DNA of 54,532 nucleotides, taken from Oscillospiraceae bacterium. Lineage in GTDB: Bacteria; Bacillota; Clostridia; Oscillospirales; Acutalibacteraceae. Numbering within the stretch: the first letter of the stretch is position 1; each line of letters begins with the position of its first letter. Shown here piece by piece: positions 33,239-42,177 of the stretch. A program made the position numbers and the translations under genes. The notes under the pieces are model-generated. The model was given only the letters and a program-made list of their open reading frames with translations, searched no databases and had not been told where the DNA came from. Location of the stretch: contig SVPP01000016.1 in assembly GCA_015065765.1 (NCBI GenBank), forward strand, positions 1 through 54,532, written 5' to 3'.

Positions 33239-35665
33239 CTACCAAAGGAATGTTACTCCCCTTGCATGTGCATTTATTCTTGCTACGTCAATGGTATTGA
33301 TTTTACCATCGTTATTCACATCTGCACATATCTGTTCATATCCCACAAGTGCTGCTATGCTTCGTGCGTGGGAATTCACTCGTGCAGTGTCAATAGTGTT
33401 CACCTTTCCGTCACCATTGATATCTCCTGACAGATGAATTACAATTTCTGCAGTTATACCTTCAGAAGTAACAGTAACTTCATATTCTCTCGTTGCATGA
33501 TTTTCTTTTGATACTCTGAGAATATAAATACCTTCATCAACTTTTTCAAAGCTGTAATTCTGAACACCTGTCCCTGCAACTGATGTTGTATAGGCTGACT
33601 CCTCTTCACCTACTCTTATGAGTTCAATTTTTGTTTCAGTTGTTTCACTGTTTTCGGCATTTGTCACAAAACTCTTTACTGTACCACTGACAGTTACACC
33701 TTCACCGAGAGCAGGAACAAAATCGTCCTTATAGTTATCATCGCAGTTTTTGCACTGATAAACAGTATATCCTTCCTCTGTTTTTGTAGGTTCTATAACT
33801 GTAGCTTCATAATCATGACCGGTTGCATCAACATAATCACCATCATATGTATCTGAACATACAGTACATGTGTATGTTGTAAAACCTTTTTCCGTACATG
33901 TAGGCTCTACAACTGTTGTTTCATAGTCATGACCGTTTTCGTCAACATAGTTATCAGTATGTGTATCTGAGCACACAGAACATGTGTATGTTGTAAAACC
34001 TTTTTCCGTACATGTAGGCTCAACAGTCTGAGCAATATAGTCATGAGGAATAACCTCTGTATAATTGTCCGTATAACTGGATGAGCAGACATAACAGATG
34101 TAAACAGTGCATCCTCGTTTTGTACACGTGGGAGCAATCACTTCCGATTCATATGCATGACCTTTCGCATCAACATAATCACTCGTATAGGTGTCACCAC
34201 ATTCTGAGCAGACATTTGTTGTATATCCTCTTTCGGTACATGTTGGAGGCGTTACTGTTTTTACATAGCGGTGAGCAATAACACCTAAAGTTTTTTCTTT
34301 AACCACTTCATTACAAACTGTACATCTGACTTCTTCAAAACCTTCAACTGTACATGTAGGCTCTGTAATTACATTCCATTCGCCCTGAATATGTCCCTTT
34401 GCAGGAATTACTTCTGTCTTCTGTTCACCACAGAGACATGTAAGAAGCCGTGAGCCATCCTCCGTACAATTAGCTTCTTTCACAACAGGATCTTTATATG
34501 TATAAAAATCGTGTTCAGCATACTTAAGATCTGCAAAAGCTGCGTCAACGTTTGCTGCTGCCGTTCCTGCCTGCTGACAAGCTACTTTATAACCATAGTT
34601 TGCATCAGGAACAGAATATACAACCTGATATGCATTATCAAGTGCTTTTATCAGATTATTCCACGATTCTTCTGTATAAAAACCTTTCTGCAAATAATAT
34701 CCGTCAGCAAAAGTATTTTTAGTTTTCACAATTTTTTCTGCTGCATTGAATGCTGCAACACGGTCGGCATTGGTTATATAATACATTTCAGTTGTTTCTG
34801 TAATATTTGACTGGTCTTCCCAATCATCATTCCAGGAGTTGAAGCTGATTGTAAAATTGTAATAACCTGAAGGCGGCTCAGTAATCGCAAGCCATCTTCC
34901 ACCGTCCGAACGATAAACAGCACCGCATTGTGGCCAGTCCATCTGACCTTCTCTCAATGCACCGTTGTTATCAGGCATTGTATCAAGTGTAGATGGCGCA
35001 TTACCCGAAATAACATTAACACCTCTTGTTCTTGCGTTACTGTAATTCCACGCTGACTGTGTTCTGATTTTATAGTCAAGCATAAGTTCAGACTGCTGAA
35101 CATAAATCGTGTTCAGTGTCTCAAGAACTTCAAAATAACAACCATCACTCAGTTGTCCGGGATATGCATGATATGTTCCTATAGCACCTGTGCGTGCTTC
35201 CGATCCGCTGACGAAACCATAAGTATAACCTGTAAGATTTTTCCATACGATGTCTCCAGATTTATCAAGGAGATCATAACCGATTGTATAGCGCACTACT
35301 GAATTGGCATTGGCGTTGATTTTTCCTGTAACAAGGAAAGAAGCAGCACCAGAAACAACTTTTCCTGCAGAATAATCCACATCAAGATAAGAAATACCAC
35401 CTTCGGTATAGTATGGTATGTATGCCTCTACAGAGTTGATCCTTACCCTATAGTTACTGTCGATAATCTCGACATTAAGATAAACATTGACATCTGTACC
35501 TATGAAGACATCCTTTGATAAATAAAAATCCACGGGATTAAAGCTTTCAGCACCTGTTCCGACACCAACATCTCTTGCAACCGATGTGATATTGCCTATA
35601 CCTGCAGAAAAGCATCCACTGATAATTGCCAACACCAGCAACAGTGACACAAACTTTTTTCTCAT
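33239..35665 (-). CDS. Secreted dockerin protein, paralog with seven CCCH repeats
   Basis: Protein of 808 residues with the same architecture as its downstream neighbour. A signal peptide is followed by a GTGAESFNPVDFY N-domain and a FIVAR-like segment (WNNLIKALDNAYQVVYS, then AAANVDAAFADL). Seven Cys-rich repeats, the carboxypeptidase-regulatory-like domain and a dockerin ending FLW follow. The extra length comes mainly from two added repeats, one carrying the variant CTVYICYVCSSSY. The last 215 bases of the gene differ from the neighbour at about one position, while the N-terminal halves are clearly diverged. AAGGAAGG precedes the ATG. No catalytic motif is visible. Confidence 0.85.
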   Translation of the reverse strand: MRKKFVSLLLVLAIISGCFSAGIGNITSVARDVGVGTGAESFNPVDFYLSKDVFIGTDVNVYLNVEIIDSNYRVRINSVEAYIPYYTEGGISYLDVDYSAGKVVSGAASFLVTGKINANANSVVRYTIGYDLLDKSGDIVWKNLTGYTYGFVSGSEARTGAIGTYHAYPGQLSDGCYFEVLETLNTIYVQQSELMLDYKIRTQSAWNYSNARTRGVNVISGNAPSTLDTMPDNNGALREGQMDWPQCGAVYRSDGGRWLAITEPPSGYYNFTISFNSWNDDWEDQSNITETTEMYYITNADRVAAFNAAEKIVKTKNTFADGYYLQKGFYTEESWNNLIKALDNAYQVVYSVPDANYGYKVACQQAGTAAANVDAAFADLKYAEHDFYTYKDPVVKEANCTEDGSRLLTCLCGEQKTEVIPAKGHIQGEWNVITEPTCTVEGFEEVRCTVCNEVVKEKTLGVIAHRYVKTVTPPTCTERGYTTNVCSECGDTYTSDYVDAKGHAYESEVIAPTCTKRGCTVYICYVCSSSYTDNYTEVIPHDYIAQTVEPTCTEKGFTTYTCSVCSDTHTDNYVDENGHDYETTVVEPTCTEKGFTTYTCTVCSDTYDGDYVDATGHDYEATVIEPTKTEEGYTVYQCKNCDDNYKDDFVPALGEGVTVSGTVKSFVTNAENSETTETKIELIRVGEEESAYTTSVAGTGVQNYSFEKVDEGIYILRVSKENHATREYEVTVTSEGITAEIVIHLSGDINGDGKVNTIDTARVNSHARSIAALVGYEQICADVNNDGKINTIDVARINAHARGVTFLW

Positions 35666-35701
35666 TCTGATTTCCTTCCTTTGTAAATAGTTCTTTATTA
35701 T

Positions 35702-35730
35702 ATAATAACATCTAAAAAATAAAAATTCAA
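35702..35730 (-). promoter_or_regulatory. Promoter of the 808-residue dockerin gene
   Basis: Minus strand TTGAAT (35725-35730), 17-base spacer ending AGATGT, TATTAT (35702-35707). It matches the promoter at 33158-33186 over most positions. Confidence 0.65.
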
Positions 35731-35755
35731 TAAAAATTCAAAATTTGTTCATAAA

Positions 35756-35785
35756 AGAAGGCCACATTCATGTGAATGTGGCCTT
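35756..35785 (-). terminator. Terminator of the 454-residue dockerin gene
   Basis: A 13-base-pair perfect stem AAGGCCACATTCA/TGAATGTGGCCTT with a 2-base centre, followed on the minus strand by CTTTTAT, 16 bases after the stop. Confidence 0.85.
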
Positions 35786-35801
35786 TTGAAATTAAATATA
35801 A

Positions 35802-37166
35802 TCACCAGAGTGTGTTAACTGAACGTGCGTGTGAATTAATTCTTGCAACATCGATAGTGTTGATGTTTCCGTCTGCGTTTACATCACCACAGTCAAACGA
35901 ATAACCATCAAGTGCATTCACACTTCTTGCATGAGAATTCACACGTGCAACATCTATTGTGTTAACAGCACCATCACCATTTACATCGCCAATAAGATGA
36001 ATCTTAAGTTCAGCTGTAACAGCTTCACCCGCTACTGTGATTTCATATTCACGTGTTACATGGTTATCTTTTGAAACTCTGAGAGTATATGTTCCGTCAA
36101 ATATACCTTCAAAAGCGTAATCCTTAACGCCATAGCCGGATACTGCAGCTGTCTGAACAATTTCACCGTCAAGAACAAGTTCTACTGTTGTTTCATCGTC
36201 AAACTTAAAGCTTTCAACCGTACCTGTAACATCAACGCCTGACTCTGCAAACTCAACATTTACAACAAGATCCTTGCCATCAATTGCCATTGCAAAATCA
36301 GTTACAAAAAGAACAGCTGTTAAAATAATTTCTTCATTAGTTTCGCAGTCGCGGAATTTTGAAAGAATTGTATTAACGTCGTCATTGTCTTCATAACCAT
36401 ACATTTTGATTGTTGCATCATCATCAAGCGTTACCACTGACTGACCCATTGCAAGAATTGTTCCTGCAGGAAGGAAAACTTCAACCTGTGCATCTTCAAG
36501 TTCATCAACTTCTTCAAGTTTTACAGCTGATCTGAGTTCTGCCTTGAGTCCTGTGCCCTGAACAATATTATCAAGTTTAAGTGTTTCATCTGTGTTTTCA
36601 AGAGAAAGCTTTTCTGTTCCGATCTGAATATAAGCTGTACCGGGAATTTCTGCATAACTGTCATCCTCAGCTTTTGTTGATGAAGTTACATGTGAAACTG
36701 CAGCCTGATATGCTTTTCTTACATCTTCTTCATTTTCAGGAATTGCTTCAATTACATATTCCTTATCAGAATCTGTCGCAAAAACATCATAGGCATACGG
36801 CATTCCATCAATTGTACCTGAAACAGTAGCATCTGAAAAGGCAGGAATATACTTATCGAAATTCACTTCGTTGTCAACACCTGTTGTAATTGACTTCTCA
36901 TATGTTCTTGTACCTTCTATACCAAGAGAAGCAATATCTGTCATAGTGAGTGAACCTGTTACTTCACCTGCATTGATAACAGATCCTTTGGGTGCAGTGA
37001 TTTTTGCTGAATAATCGCTGAACACTTCGCCGATAAGAAATGCTGTGTCATTTGATGTTGCCGTGAAAGATACTTTTGTTTCCTTGTCGCCATGAGCTGT
37101 AACTGCAATTGAAAAGCAACTGATAACCAGTGCAATAGCGACCATTACTGAAATAATTTTTTTCAT
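35802..37166 (-). CDS. Secreted dockerin protein with a single beta-rich domain of unknown family
   Basis: Protein of 454 residues. A signal peptide (about 1-24) precedes a domain of about 300 residues that I do not recognise. Its landmarks are ATSNDTAFLIGEVF, SLTMTDIASLGIEGT, EIPGTAYIQIGTEKL and AQVEVFLPAGTILAMGQ. A carboxypeptidase-regulatory-like module (VTGTVESF to VTAELKIHL) and a dockerin with loops DVNGDGAVNTID and DVNADGNINTID follow, ending TLW. It lacks the ESFNPV domain and the Cys repeats. The unknown domain is present again in the second half of the upstream 979-residue protein. No terminator separates it from that gene, so they may be co-transcribed; an inverted repeat CTTTGT-TGAAC-ACAAAG (37220-37236) lies in the gap. 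Confidence 0.82.
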   Translation of the reverse strand: MKKIISVMVAIALVISCFSIAVTAHGDKETKVSFTATSNDTAFLIGEVFSDYSAKITAPKGSVINAGEVTGSLTMTDIASLGIEGTRTYEKSITTGVDNEVNFDKYIPAFSDATVSGTIDGMPYAYDVFATDSDKEYVIEAIPENEEDVRKAYQAAVSHVTSSTKAEDDSYAEIPGTAYIQIGTEKLSLENTDETLKLDNIVQGTGLKAELRSAVKLEEVDELEDAQVEVFLPAGTILAMGQSVVTLDDDATIKMYGYEDNDDVNTILSKFRDCETNEEIILTAVLFVTDFAMAIDGKDLVVNVEFAESGVDVTGTVESFKFDDETTVELVLDGEIVQTAAVSGYGVKDYAFEGIFDGTYTLRVSKDNHVTREYEITVAGEAVTAELKIHLIGDVNGDGAVNTIDVARVNSHARSVNALDGYSFDCGDVNADGNINTIDVARINSHARSVNTLW

Positions 37167-37260
37167 AAGAAAACTCCTTTGAAATATGACTAATAATCTA
37201 TGCTACTTGTATAATGATACTTTGTTGAACACAAAGCACGTCTTATAATAATTCTTAATT

Positions 37261-40200
37261 TCACCAGAGCATACTTACTCTTTTAGCGTGTGAATTCATC
37301 ATTGCTACATCAATAGTGTTCAGTTTTCCGTCAGAAGTAACATCTGCACAAGCAAATTCATAGCCAGAAATAAGAGCAACTTTCTTTGCATGTGAGTTAG
37401 CACGAGCAACATCAACGGTATTCACCTTGCCGTCGCCGTTAATATCACCATAAAGATGAATTTTCAGTTCAAGATCTGTTATCTGATTATTATCAACAGT
37501 AATATCATACTCGCGTTCAACATGGTTGAATTTTATAACTAAGAGTGTGTATTCTCCGTTTGGTACACCCTCAATACTGAATTCTCTAACACCCTCACCT
37601 TCAACAGATGTCAAACCTATCATTTGCTCATCTTTCATAACCAGAATAGTTGTAGCTTCAGTACCATCTGCTTCTTCATAAGGTTTAAAGCTTTCAACTG
37701 TACCGCTGATAACATATCCTGCCGGTTCAAAAATGAAGTCAAGAACAACATTATTACCGTTAGCTGCACTTGTCAGTTCAGCAAAGAACATTACAAGTAC
37801 TTCAGTTACTTCACCATTTGACTGGCATGAGCTGATATCTGAAATGAGACTATCAACAACTTCACTTTCATCACAACCCGAAAGCTTGATTGTAAGGAAA
37901 TCTCTGATAGTAAGTTTGTGGTTACCTATAGCAAAAACTGTTCCCACAGGAAGATGAATTTCTACCTGTGCATCTGCACTTGCCTCAACTTCTTCAAAGC
38001 TGAAAACAGGCTTCTCCACAACTTTGCTGAATCTATAGACTTCATCGGGATTTTCAAAAGTAAGCTTTGATGTACCTGTTTTGATATAGGCTGTACCGGG
38101 AAGTTCTATATAGTTTGTAATACTGTTCAGCAGTTCTTCTCTCTCTTCCTCATCATCAGGTAACAATGTATCATCTTTTCTGATTTCTTCTGAAGTGATA
38201 TGAGACGTAATTGCTGCAAATGCGGCAGAAGCATCTTCCTTATCTTCAGGCACTGCATTAATCACATAGAGATCCTCAGTGTCTCCTGCTGACAGGTTAT
38301 ATTTGTATTCTACATATTCAATGCCGCCTGTAGAATCCTTGCTGCTTACTTTACCTGACAAAGTAGCGTCTTCAAAGGTAGACAGTAAATCTGCAAGATT
38401 TATTTCTTTACCTGTTTTTGAAGTAGTTGAGCCCTGATAAACAACCTCTTCTGAAATTTTCAAAGATGAAATGTCTGATACAGAAAGAGCTGTGTAAACA
38501 GCATTGGTATTAACAACAGCATTCTTCGGAACTGAAAAACTCGTCTCTAAATCAGAATTTGTAACAGTTGTAAAGAATGTATTGTTATTTGAGCGGGCAG
38601 TTAAAACGAAATTGCCCTCGGGTCTGGGAATAGATTCTGTAGAAATTACGATATCACAAAGTGCACAATGAGTTATTTTAAGACCGTCAACAACGGCAGT
38701 CGGATACTCATATTCAATTCGGCCAGGTGTGTGTCCCTGTGCCGGTGTGAAATCGTCTTTATATGTATGGTCGCCTCTTATACACGTATAGATTGTATAA
38801 CCTTGATCATAACACATAGGCGGAACAACTGTAGGAACGTATTCATGACCAAGCGCTGCAACAGGACGTGTATTTACGGGATTTGAACAGTAAATACAAA
38901 GCTGTGCCTCCACACCCTCATTCAAACAATCAGGCTCAAGAATTACTGTCCAGTCATCTGAAGGTGTACAGTCATCTGTACTTGTAGCTTCAGTTTTAGT
39001 TTTACCGCAGATACATGTATAAACTTTTGTTCCTCCGGCACCGCATGAAGAACCCTCGCCTGCAATCGGATCTTTATAAGTTGTCCAGTCACAGGGTGCT
39101 TCTACAAGGTTGTTGAAAGCAGACGTAAGGTTATCATCAGCCTTCACACCATTCTGACAAGCAATTTTAAAGCCATGGTTTGCACCCGGCACTGCAAGCA
39201 TTACCTGTTGTGCCATATCAAGTGCTGTCATAAAGTTATTCCACGATTCCTGAGTATATCTTCCCTTCTGAACATAGAAACCCTGATTAAAAGTATTGTT
39301 AAGACCAAGAACCTTGTCTGCAACTGATTTTGCATTCATCCTGTCCCAATCATCAAGGTAATACATTTCTGTGCTTACCACGGTATTAGACTCATCATCC
39401 CAGGTTTCATTGTTGGAGTTCATGTCAACAGTAAAGTTATAATAGTCTGATGCAGGCGTAGCCCACATGAGCCATGTACCCTCTGATTCCTGTCTGTACC
39501 ACATAACAGAAGGCCAGTTTACAGGATATGTTCTGAGTGTTGCAGGAGCATTACCTTCAATAACTGAAACTTCTGTACGTCTCTGTCTGAAAGTAATGAA
39601 AAAGTGCTGTGTTTTTAAAGTATAAAGAAGTGCTGCTGATGATACCTGAACATAACAGGAGTTAAGTTTATCAATAGATGTAAAACGAGCACCCGCATGA
39701 ATATCACCTGGATTATCCGGATATGTACCGATAGCACCTGTTACAGGATTTGACCCTGAAATTTTACCATAAGCATAGCCTGTAAGATTTTTCCACACAA
39801 CGTTGTCGGAAGCATCAAGAATATTATATTCTACAGTGTATCTCGCAACAGTATTTGTGCTTTCACCGATGTCACCTGTTACAGTAAATTTTGTCTCATC
39901 TGTGACAACTGTGCCTGACTCATAAGAAATAGTAAGTCTCGAAGTGTCACCTTCAGCAAGGAAAGGTAACACTACAGAAATTGAATTGATTTTAACCTTA
40001 TAATTCGGGTCAGTAATTGTTGCTACAAAATTAGTACCCACTCTGGTACTGCCGACAGCATCGCTTTCCTGACTGAAAGTAACAGGGTTGAAACTTTCGG
40101 CACCTCCGCCTATTCCTGCCTGTCGTGCATTGACTGCCATTGAGAAACAGCCGACGAGCACAGCAATGGTAAGAATCACTGAAATAACTTTCTTACACAT
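37261..40200 (-). CDS. Secreted chimeric dockerin protein combining both paralog types
   Basis: Protein of 979 residues. The first part (signal peptide, GGGAESFNPVTFS domain, FIVAR-like WNNFMTALDMAQQVML, degenerate Cys repeats such as MCYDQGYTIYTC) matches the 731/808-residue neighbours. Residues about 535-880 match the domain of the 454-residue neighbour, including ALSVSDISSLKIS, ELPGTAYIKTGTSKL and AQVEIHLPVGTVFAIG. A carboxypeptidase-regulatory-like domain and a dockerin (DINGDGKVNTVD, DVTSDGKLNTID) ending MLW follow. In the second loop N is replaced by T. TAGGAGGAG lies before the ATG. It is the upstream-most of the four tandem genes. Confidence 0.84.
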   Translation of the reverse strand: MCKKVISVILTIAVLVGCFSMAVNARQAGIGGGAESFNPVTFSQESDAVGSTRVGTNFVATITDPNYKVKINSISVVLPFLAEGDTSRLTISYESGTVVTDETKFTVTGDIGESTNTVARYTVEYNILDASDNVVWKNLTGYAYGKISGSNPVTGAIGTYPDNPGDIHAGARFTSIDKLNSCYVQVSSAALLYTLKTQHFFITFRQRRTEVSVIEGNAPATLRTYPVNWPSVMWYRQESEGTWLMWATPASDYYNFTVDMNSNNETWDDESNTVVSTEMYYLDDWDRMNAKSVADKVLGLNNTFNQGFYVQKGRYTQESWNNFMTALDMAQQVMLAVPGANHGFKIACQNGVKADDNLTSAFNNLVEAPCDWTTYKDPIAGEGSSCGAGGTKVYTCICGKTKTEATSTDDCTPSDDWTVILEPDCLNEGVEAQLCIYCSNPVNTRPVAALGHEYVPTVVPPMCYDQGYTIYTCIRGDHTYKDDFTPAQGHTPGRIEYEYPTAVVDGLKITHCALCDIVISTESIPRPEGNFVLTARSNNNTFFTTVTNSDLETSFSVPKNAVVNTNAVYTALSVSDISSLKISEEVVYQGSTTSKTGKEINLADLLSTFEDATLSGKVSSKDSTGGIEYVEYKYNLSAGDTEDLYVINAVPEDKEDASAAFAAITSHITSEEIRKDDTLLPDDEEEREELLNSITNYIELPGTAYIKTGTSKLTFENPDEVYRFSKVVEKPVFSFEEVEASADAQVEIHLPVGTVFAIGNHKLTIRDFLTIKLSGCDESEVVDSLISDISSCQSNGEVTEVLVMFFAELTSAANGNNVVLDFIFEPAGYVISGTVESFKPYEEADGTEATTILVMKDEQMIGLTSVEGEGVREFSIEGVPNGEYTLLVIKFNHVEREYDITVDNNQITDLELKIHLYGDINGDGKVNTVDVARANSHAKKVALISGYEFACADVTSDGKLNTIDVAMMNSHAKRVSMLW

Positions 40201-40325
40201 ATTATTCTCCTCCTAAGATACTCTTGAAGTTATGTAAACTTCTCAAGTACACTTTAATATATACACATTTATAATATCATTTTGAATTCAAAAAAGCAAG
40301 TACAAAAAGGAAATAAAGGTAAAGA

Positions 40326-40354
40326 AACAGCAGGATTTTTTGAACCCTGCTGTT
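40326..40354 (-). terminator. Terminator of the isomerase pair
   Basis: Stem AACAGCAGG/CCTGCTGTT with an A/T loop on the minus strand, 12 bases after the stop codon of the isomerase gene ending at 40367; the T tract is modest. Confidence 0.65.
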
Positions 40355-40366
40355 AATTAGTATATT

Positions 40367-41233
40367 TTATTGAGCAAAAAGTTTGAGATTTATAAGTCCC
40401 TGCTCCACTGCCTGGAAGTTTTCCTCAATTCCTTCAAATTCGACGCTGAAATAGCCGTCATAACCTGAATTCTTAATAACCTCTATACACTGTTTGACGG
40501 GAGCATCACCCTGACCGACAATTGTACCGCGAAGGTAGTTTCCGCCTCTTGTGCGGAAGAAACCGCAACCGGGATCGTAAAGCATTCCGCTACGGATAAA
40601 GAAATCCTTTGCGTGAACATATTTTACATAGTTTGCAAGTTTACCTGCAGCAATTACAGGGTTTTCATCTGCACAGAGGAAGTTTCCGCAATCGAAAAGC
40701 ACACCGAAGTTGGAGTCCCCTACTCCGCAGATAATTTTTTCAACTCTATCCGAGTCCTGACAGAAAAAACCGTGATTTTCAATCATAGTCACAATTCCTT
40801 TTGACTTTGCATACTCGGTAACAGCTTTGCAACCTTTAATGAACACCGGAAGAGCCTCATCAAAGCCCATGTAAGACTTTCTCTCGTCTTTATAACCCCA
40901 GCCTGCATCGTGGCGCATAAACTTTACTCCGAGAGCTTCAGCTACATCAACCTTGGCTTTGATTCTCTCAATTTCCTTATCAAGGTCACCGTCTGAGCCG
41001 TTCAACATATCAGCACCCACAGTATAGCTTGAAATTTCAATACCTACCCTCTCTGCTTCAGCACGGATTTCCTTTGCATACTCAATTTCAGTTTTACCGT
41101 CAGGAACAATAAGGTCCGTAAACTCAACAGCATCGAAACCCATTTCCTTGACTTTTTCAACAAGTGAAAGATGAGTATATTCGCCTGAATTTAAATATTT
41201 CTGAAAACTGTATGATGATACTGAAAATTTCAT
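40367..41233 (-). CDS. Sugar phosphate isomerase/epimerase (AP-endonuclease-2 TIM barrel)
   Basis: TIM-barrel protein of 288 residues in the xylose-isomerase-like superfamily. It starts KFSVSSYSFQKYL with MGFDAVEFTDL following. Likely metal ligands lie in IVTMIENHGFF (E), NFGVLFDCGNF (D), YVHAKDFF (H and D) and FSVEFEGIEE (E). The family includes inosose dehydratases, hydroxypyruvate isomerases and 3-keto-sugar epimerases; the substrate cannot be told. It lies 3 bases after the second isomerase gene and shares its promoter. A/T-rich sequence with AGAATAAGAT precedes the start, so its ribosome site is moderate. Confidence 0.82.
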   Translation of the reverse strand: MKFSVSSYSFQKYLNSGEYTHLSLVEKVKEMGFDAVEFTDLIVPDGKTEIEYAKEIRAEAERVGIEISSYTVGADMLNGSDGDLDKEIERIKAKVDVAEALGVKFMRHDAGWGYKDERKSYMGFDEALPVFIKGCKAVTEYAKSKGIVTMIENHGFFCQDSDRVEKIICGVGDSNFGVLFDCGNFLCADENPVIAAGKLANYVKYVHAKDFFIRSGMLYDPGCGFFRTRGGNYLRGTIVGQGDAPVKQCIEVIKNSGYDGYFSVEFEGIEENFQAVEQGLINLKLFAQ

Positions 41234-41236
41234 ATC

Positions 41237-42109
41237 TTATTCCTCGTTCATGATATCGTTGAGGTACTTGACTGCAAGGCCGATATCCTTTGCAGGGTCT
41301 GCACCGACTTCTCTTTCGATTGTAAGGAAACCTTTATAACCGATTTCTTCAAGAGCCTTAAGATAGTACGGGAAAGGAACTGAACCTGAGCCGAGAGGTA
41401 CTTCTTCGTATGAATCGCCTTCGATTGCGTGCTCGCCGTCAGCCATTTCACGTGCACCGGGCATACCATAAACAATTTCGGGGTTTTCATAGAAACGCAT
41501 GTAACCGTCTTTTGCATGAGTATGTACAATATAATCTTTAAGATTGTAAACTGCTTCAACAGGAGCATCACCTGAAACCATAATAAGGTTTGCAGGGTCA
41601 AGATTTACTGCAACACCTCTTGAATTAAGTGAATCAAGGAATTTTTTAAGAATAATTGATTTTTCGGGTCCTGTTTCAACTGCAAAATGTGACTGAATAG
41701 TATCAGCATAAGAACTGAGCTCAAAGCAAGCCTGCTGCATGATTTTATATCTTTCGCTTTCTGAATCAGCGGGAACAACACCGATATGTGTTGTTACGAT
41801 GTCAGTACCAAGCTCTTTTGCAAGGTCAAGAATTCTCTTAGATTTTTCGACTTTCTCAGCATTTCTGTCGGGATGAACAAATCCACCGCCGCCAAGGTCA
41901 CCGCAAAGTGCAGAGATTACAAGGCCGTTATCACTGACAAGTTTCTTGAACTCGCTGATTTTCTGAGGAGTCATGTTTTCAGGAGCCATATCACCATGAG
42001 ATGCATAAACCTGAATGCCCTGTGCACCTACTTCTTTTGCTTTTTTTACTGCCTCAGCCATAGGAAGTCTGAAGCTGTCAACGATTACACCAACGGGAAA
42101 TCTGTACAT
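41237..42109 (-). CDS. Sugar phosphate isomerase/epimerase, second copy
   Basis: TIM-barrel protein of 290 residues, same superfamily as the next gene but clearly diverged. It has VGAQGIQVYASHGDM near the start, DIVTTHIGVVP, HFAVETGPEK with a metal-ligand glutamate, VNLDPANLIMVSG, YIVHTHAKDG and LTIEREVG. These place carboxylates and histidines where the Mn/Mg site is expected. AGAGGTAG precedes the ATG at 42109. With the divergent oxidoreductase it forms a group typical of inositol-like or keto-glycoside catabolism, where an oxidoreductase and one or two such isomerases act in sequence. Confidence 0.83.
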   Translation of the reverse strand: MYRFPVGVIVDSFRLPMAEAVKKAKEVGAQGIQVYASHGDMAPENMTPQKISEFKKLVSDNGLVISALCGDLGGGGFVHPDRNAEKVEKSKRILDLAKELGTDIVTTHIGVVPADSESERYKIMQQACFELSSYADTIQSHFAVETGPEKSIILKKFLDSLNSRGVAVNLDPANLIMVSGDAPVEAVYNLKDYIVHTHAKDGYMRFYENPEIVYGMPGAREMADGEHAIEGDSYEEVPLGSGSVPFPYYLKALEEIGYKGFLTIEREVGADPAKDIGLAVKYLNDIMNEE

Positions 42110-42136
42110 TAAAATCTACCTCTTTTTGTGAAAAAA

Positions 42137-42156
42137 TTTGTAAAACTATTTACAAA
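42137..42156. promoter_or_regulatory. Perfect inverted-repeat operator in the divergent promoter region
   Basis: TTTGTAAA-ACTA-TTTACAAA: 8-base arms with a 4-base spacer. The right arm supplies the plus-strand -35 (TTTACA), and the site covers about the first 20 bases downstream of the minus-strand start. A dimeric repressor bound here could block both directions. Confidence 0.8.
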
Positions 42157-42177
42157 ACTGATTATAACTGATATGAT
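42149..42177 (+). promoter_or_regulatory. Promoter of the Gfo/Idh/MocA gene
   Basis: TTTACA (42149-42154), 17-base spacer, TATGAT (42172-42177); the -35 lies inside the inverted repeat. Confidence 0.7.

Noticed and set aside
33760-34460. CRISPR-like periodic repeat
   Set aside because: The period of about 110-125 bases is the codon-level repeat of the Cys modules inside a gene, not a palindromic repeat with spacers.
37220-37236. CTTTGT-TGAAC-ACAAAG as a terminator between the 979- and 454-residue dockerin genes
   Set aside because: The stem is only 6 base pairs and no T run follows; an operator or chance repeat is as likely.
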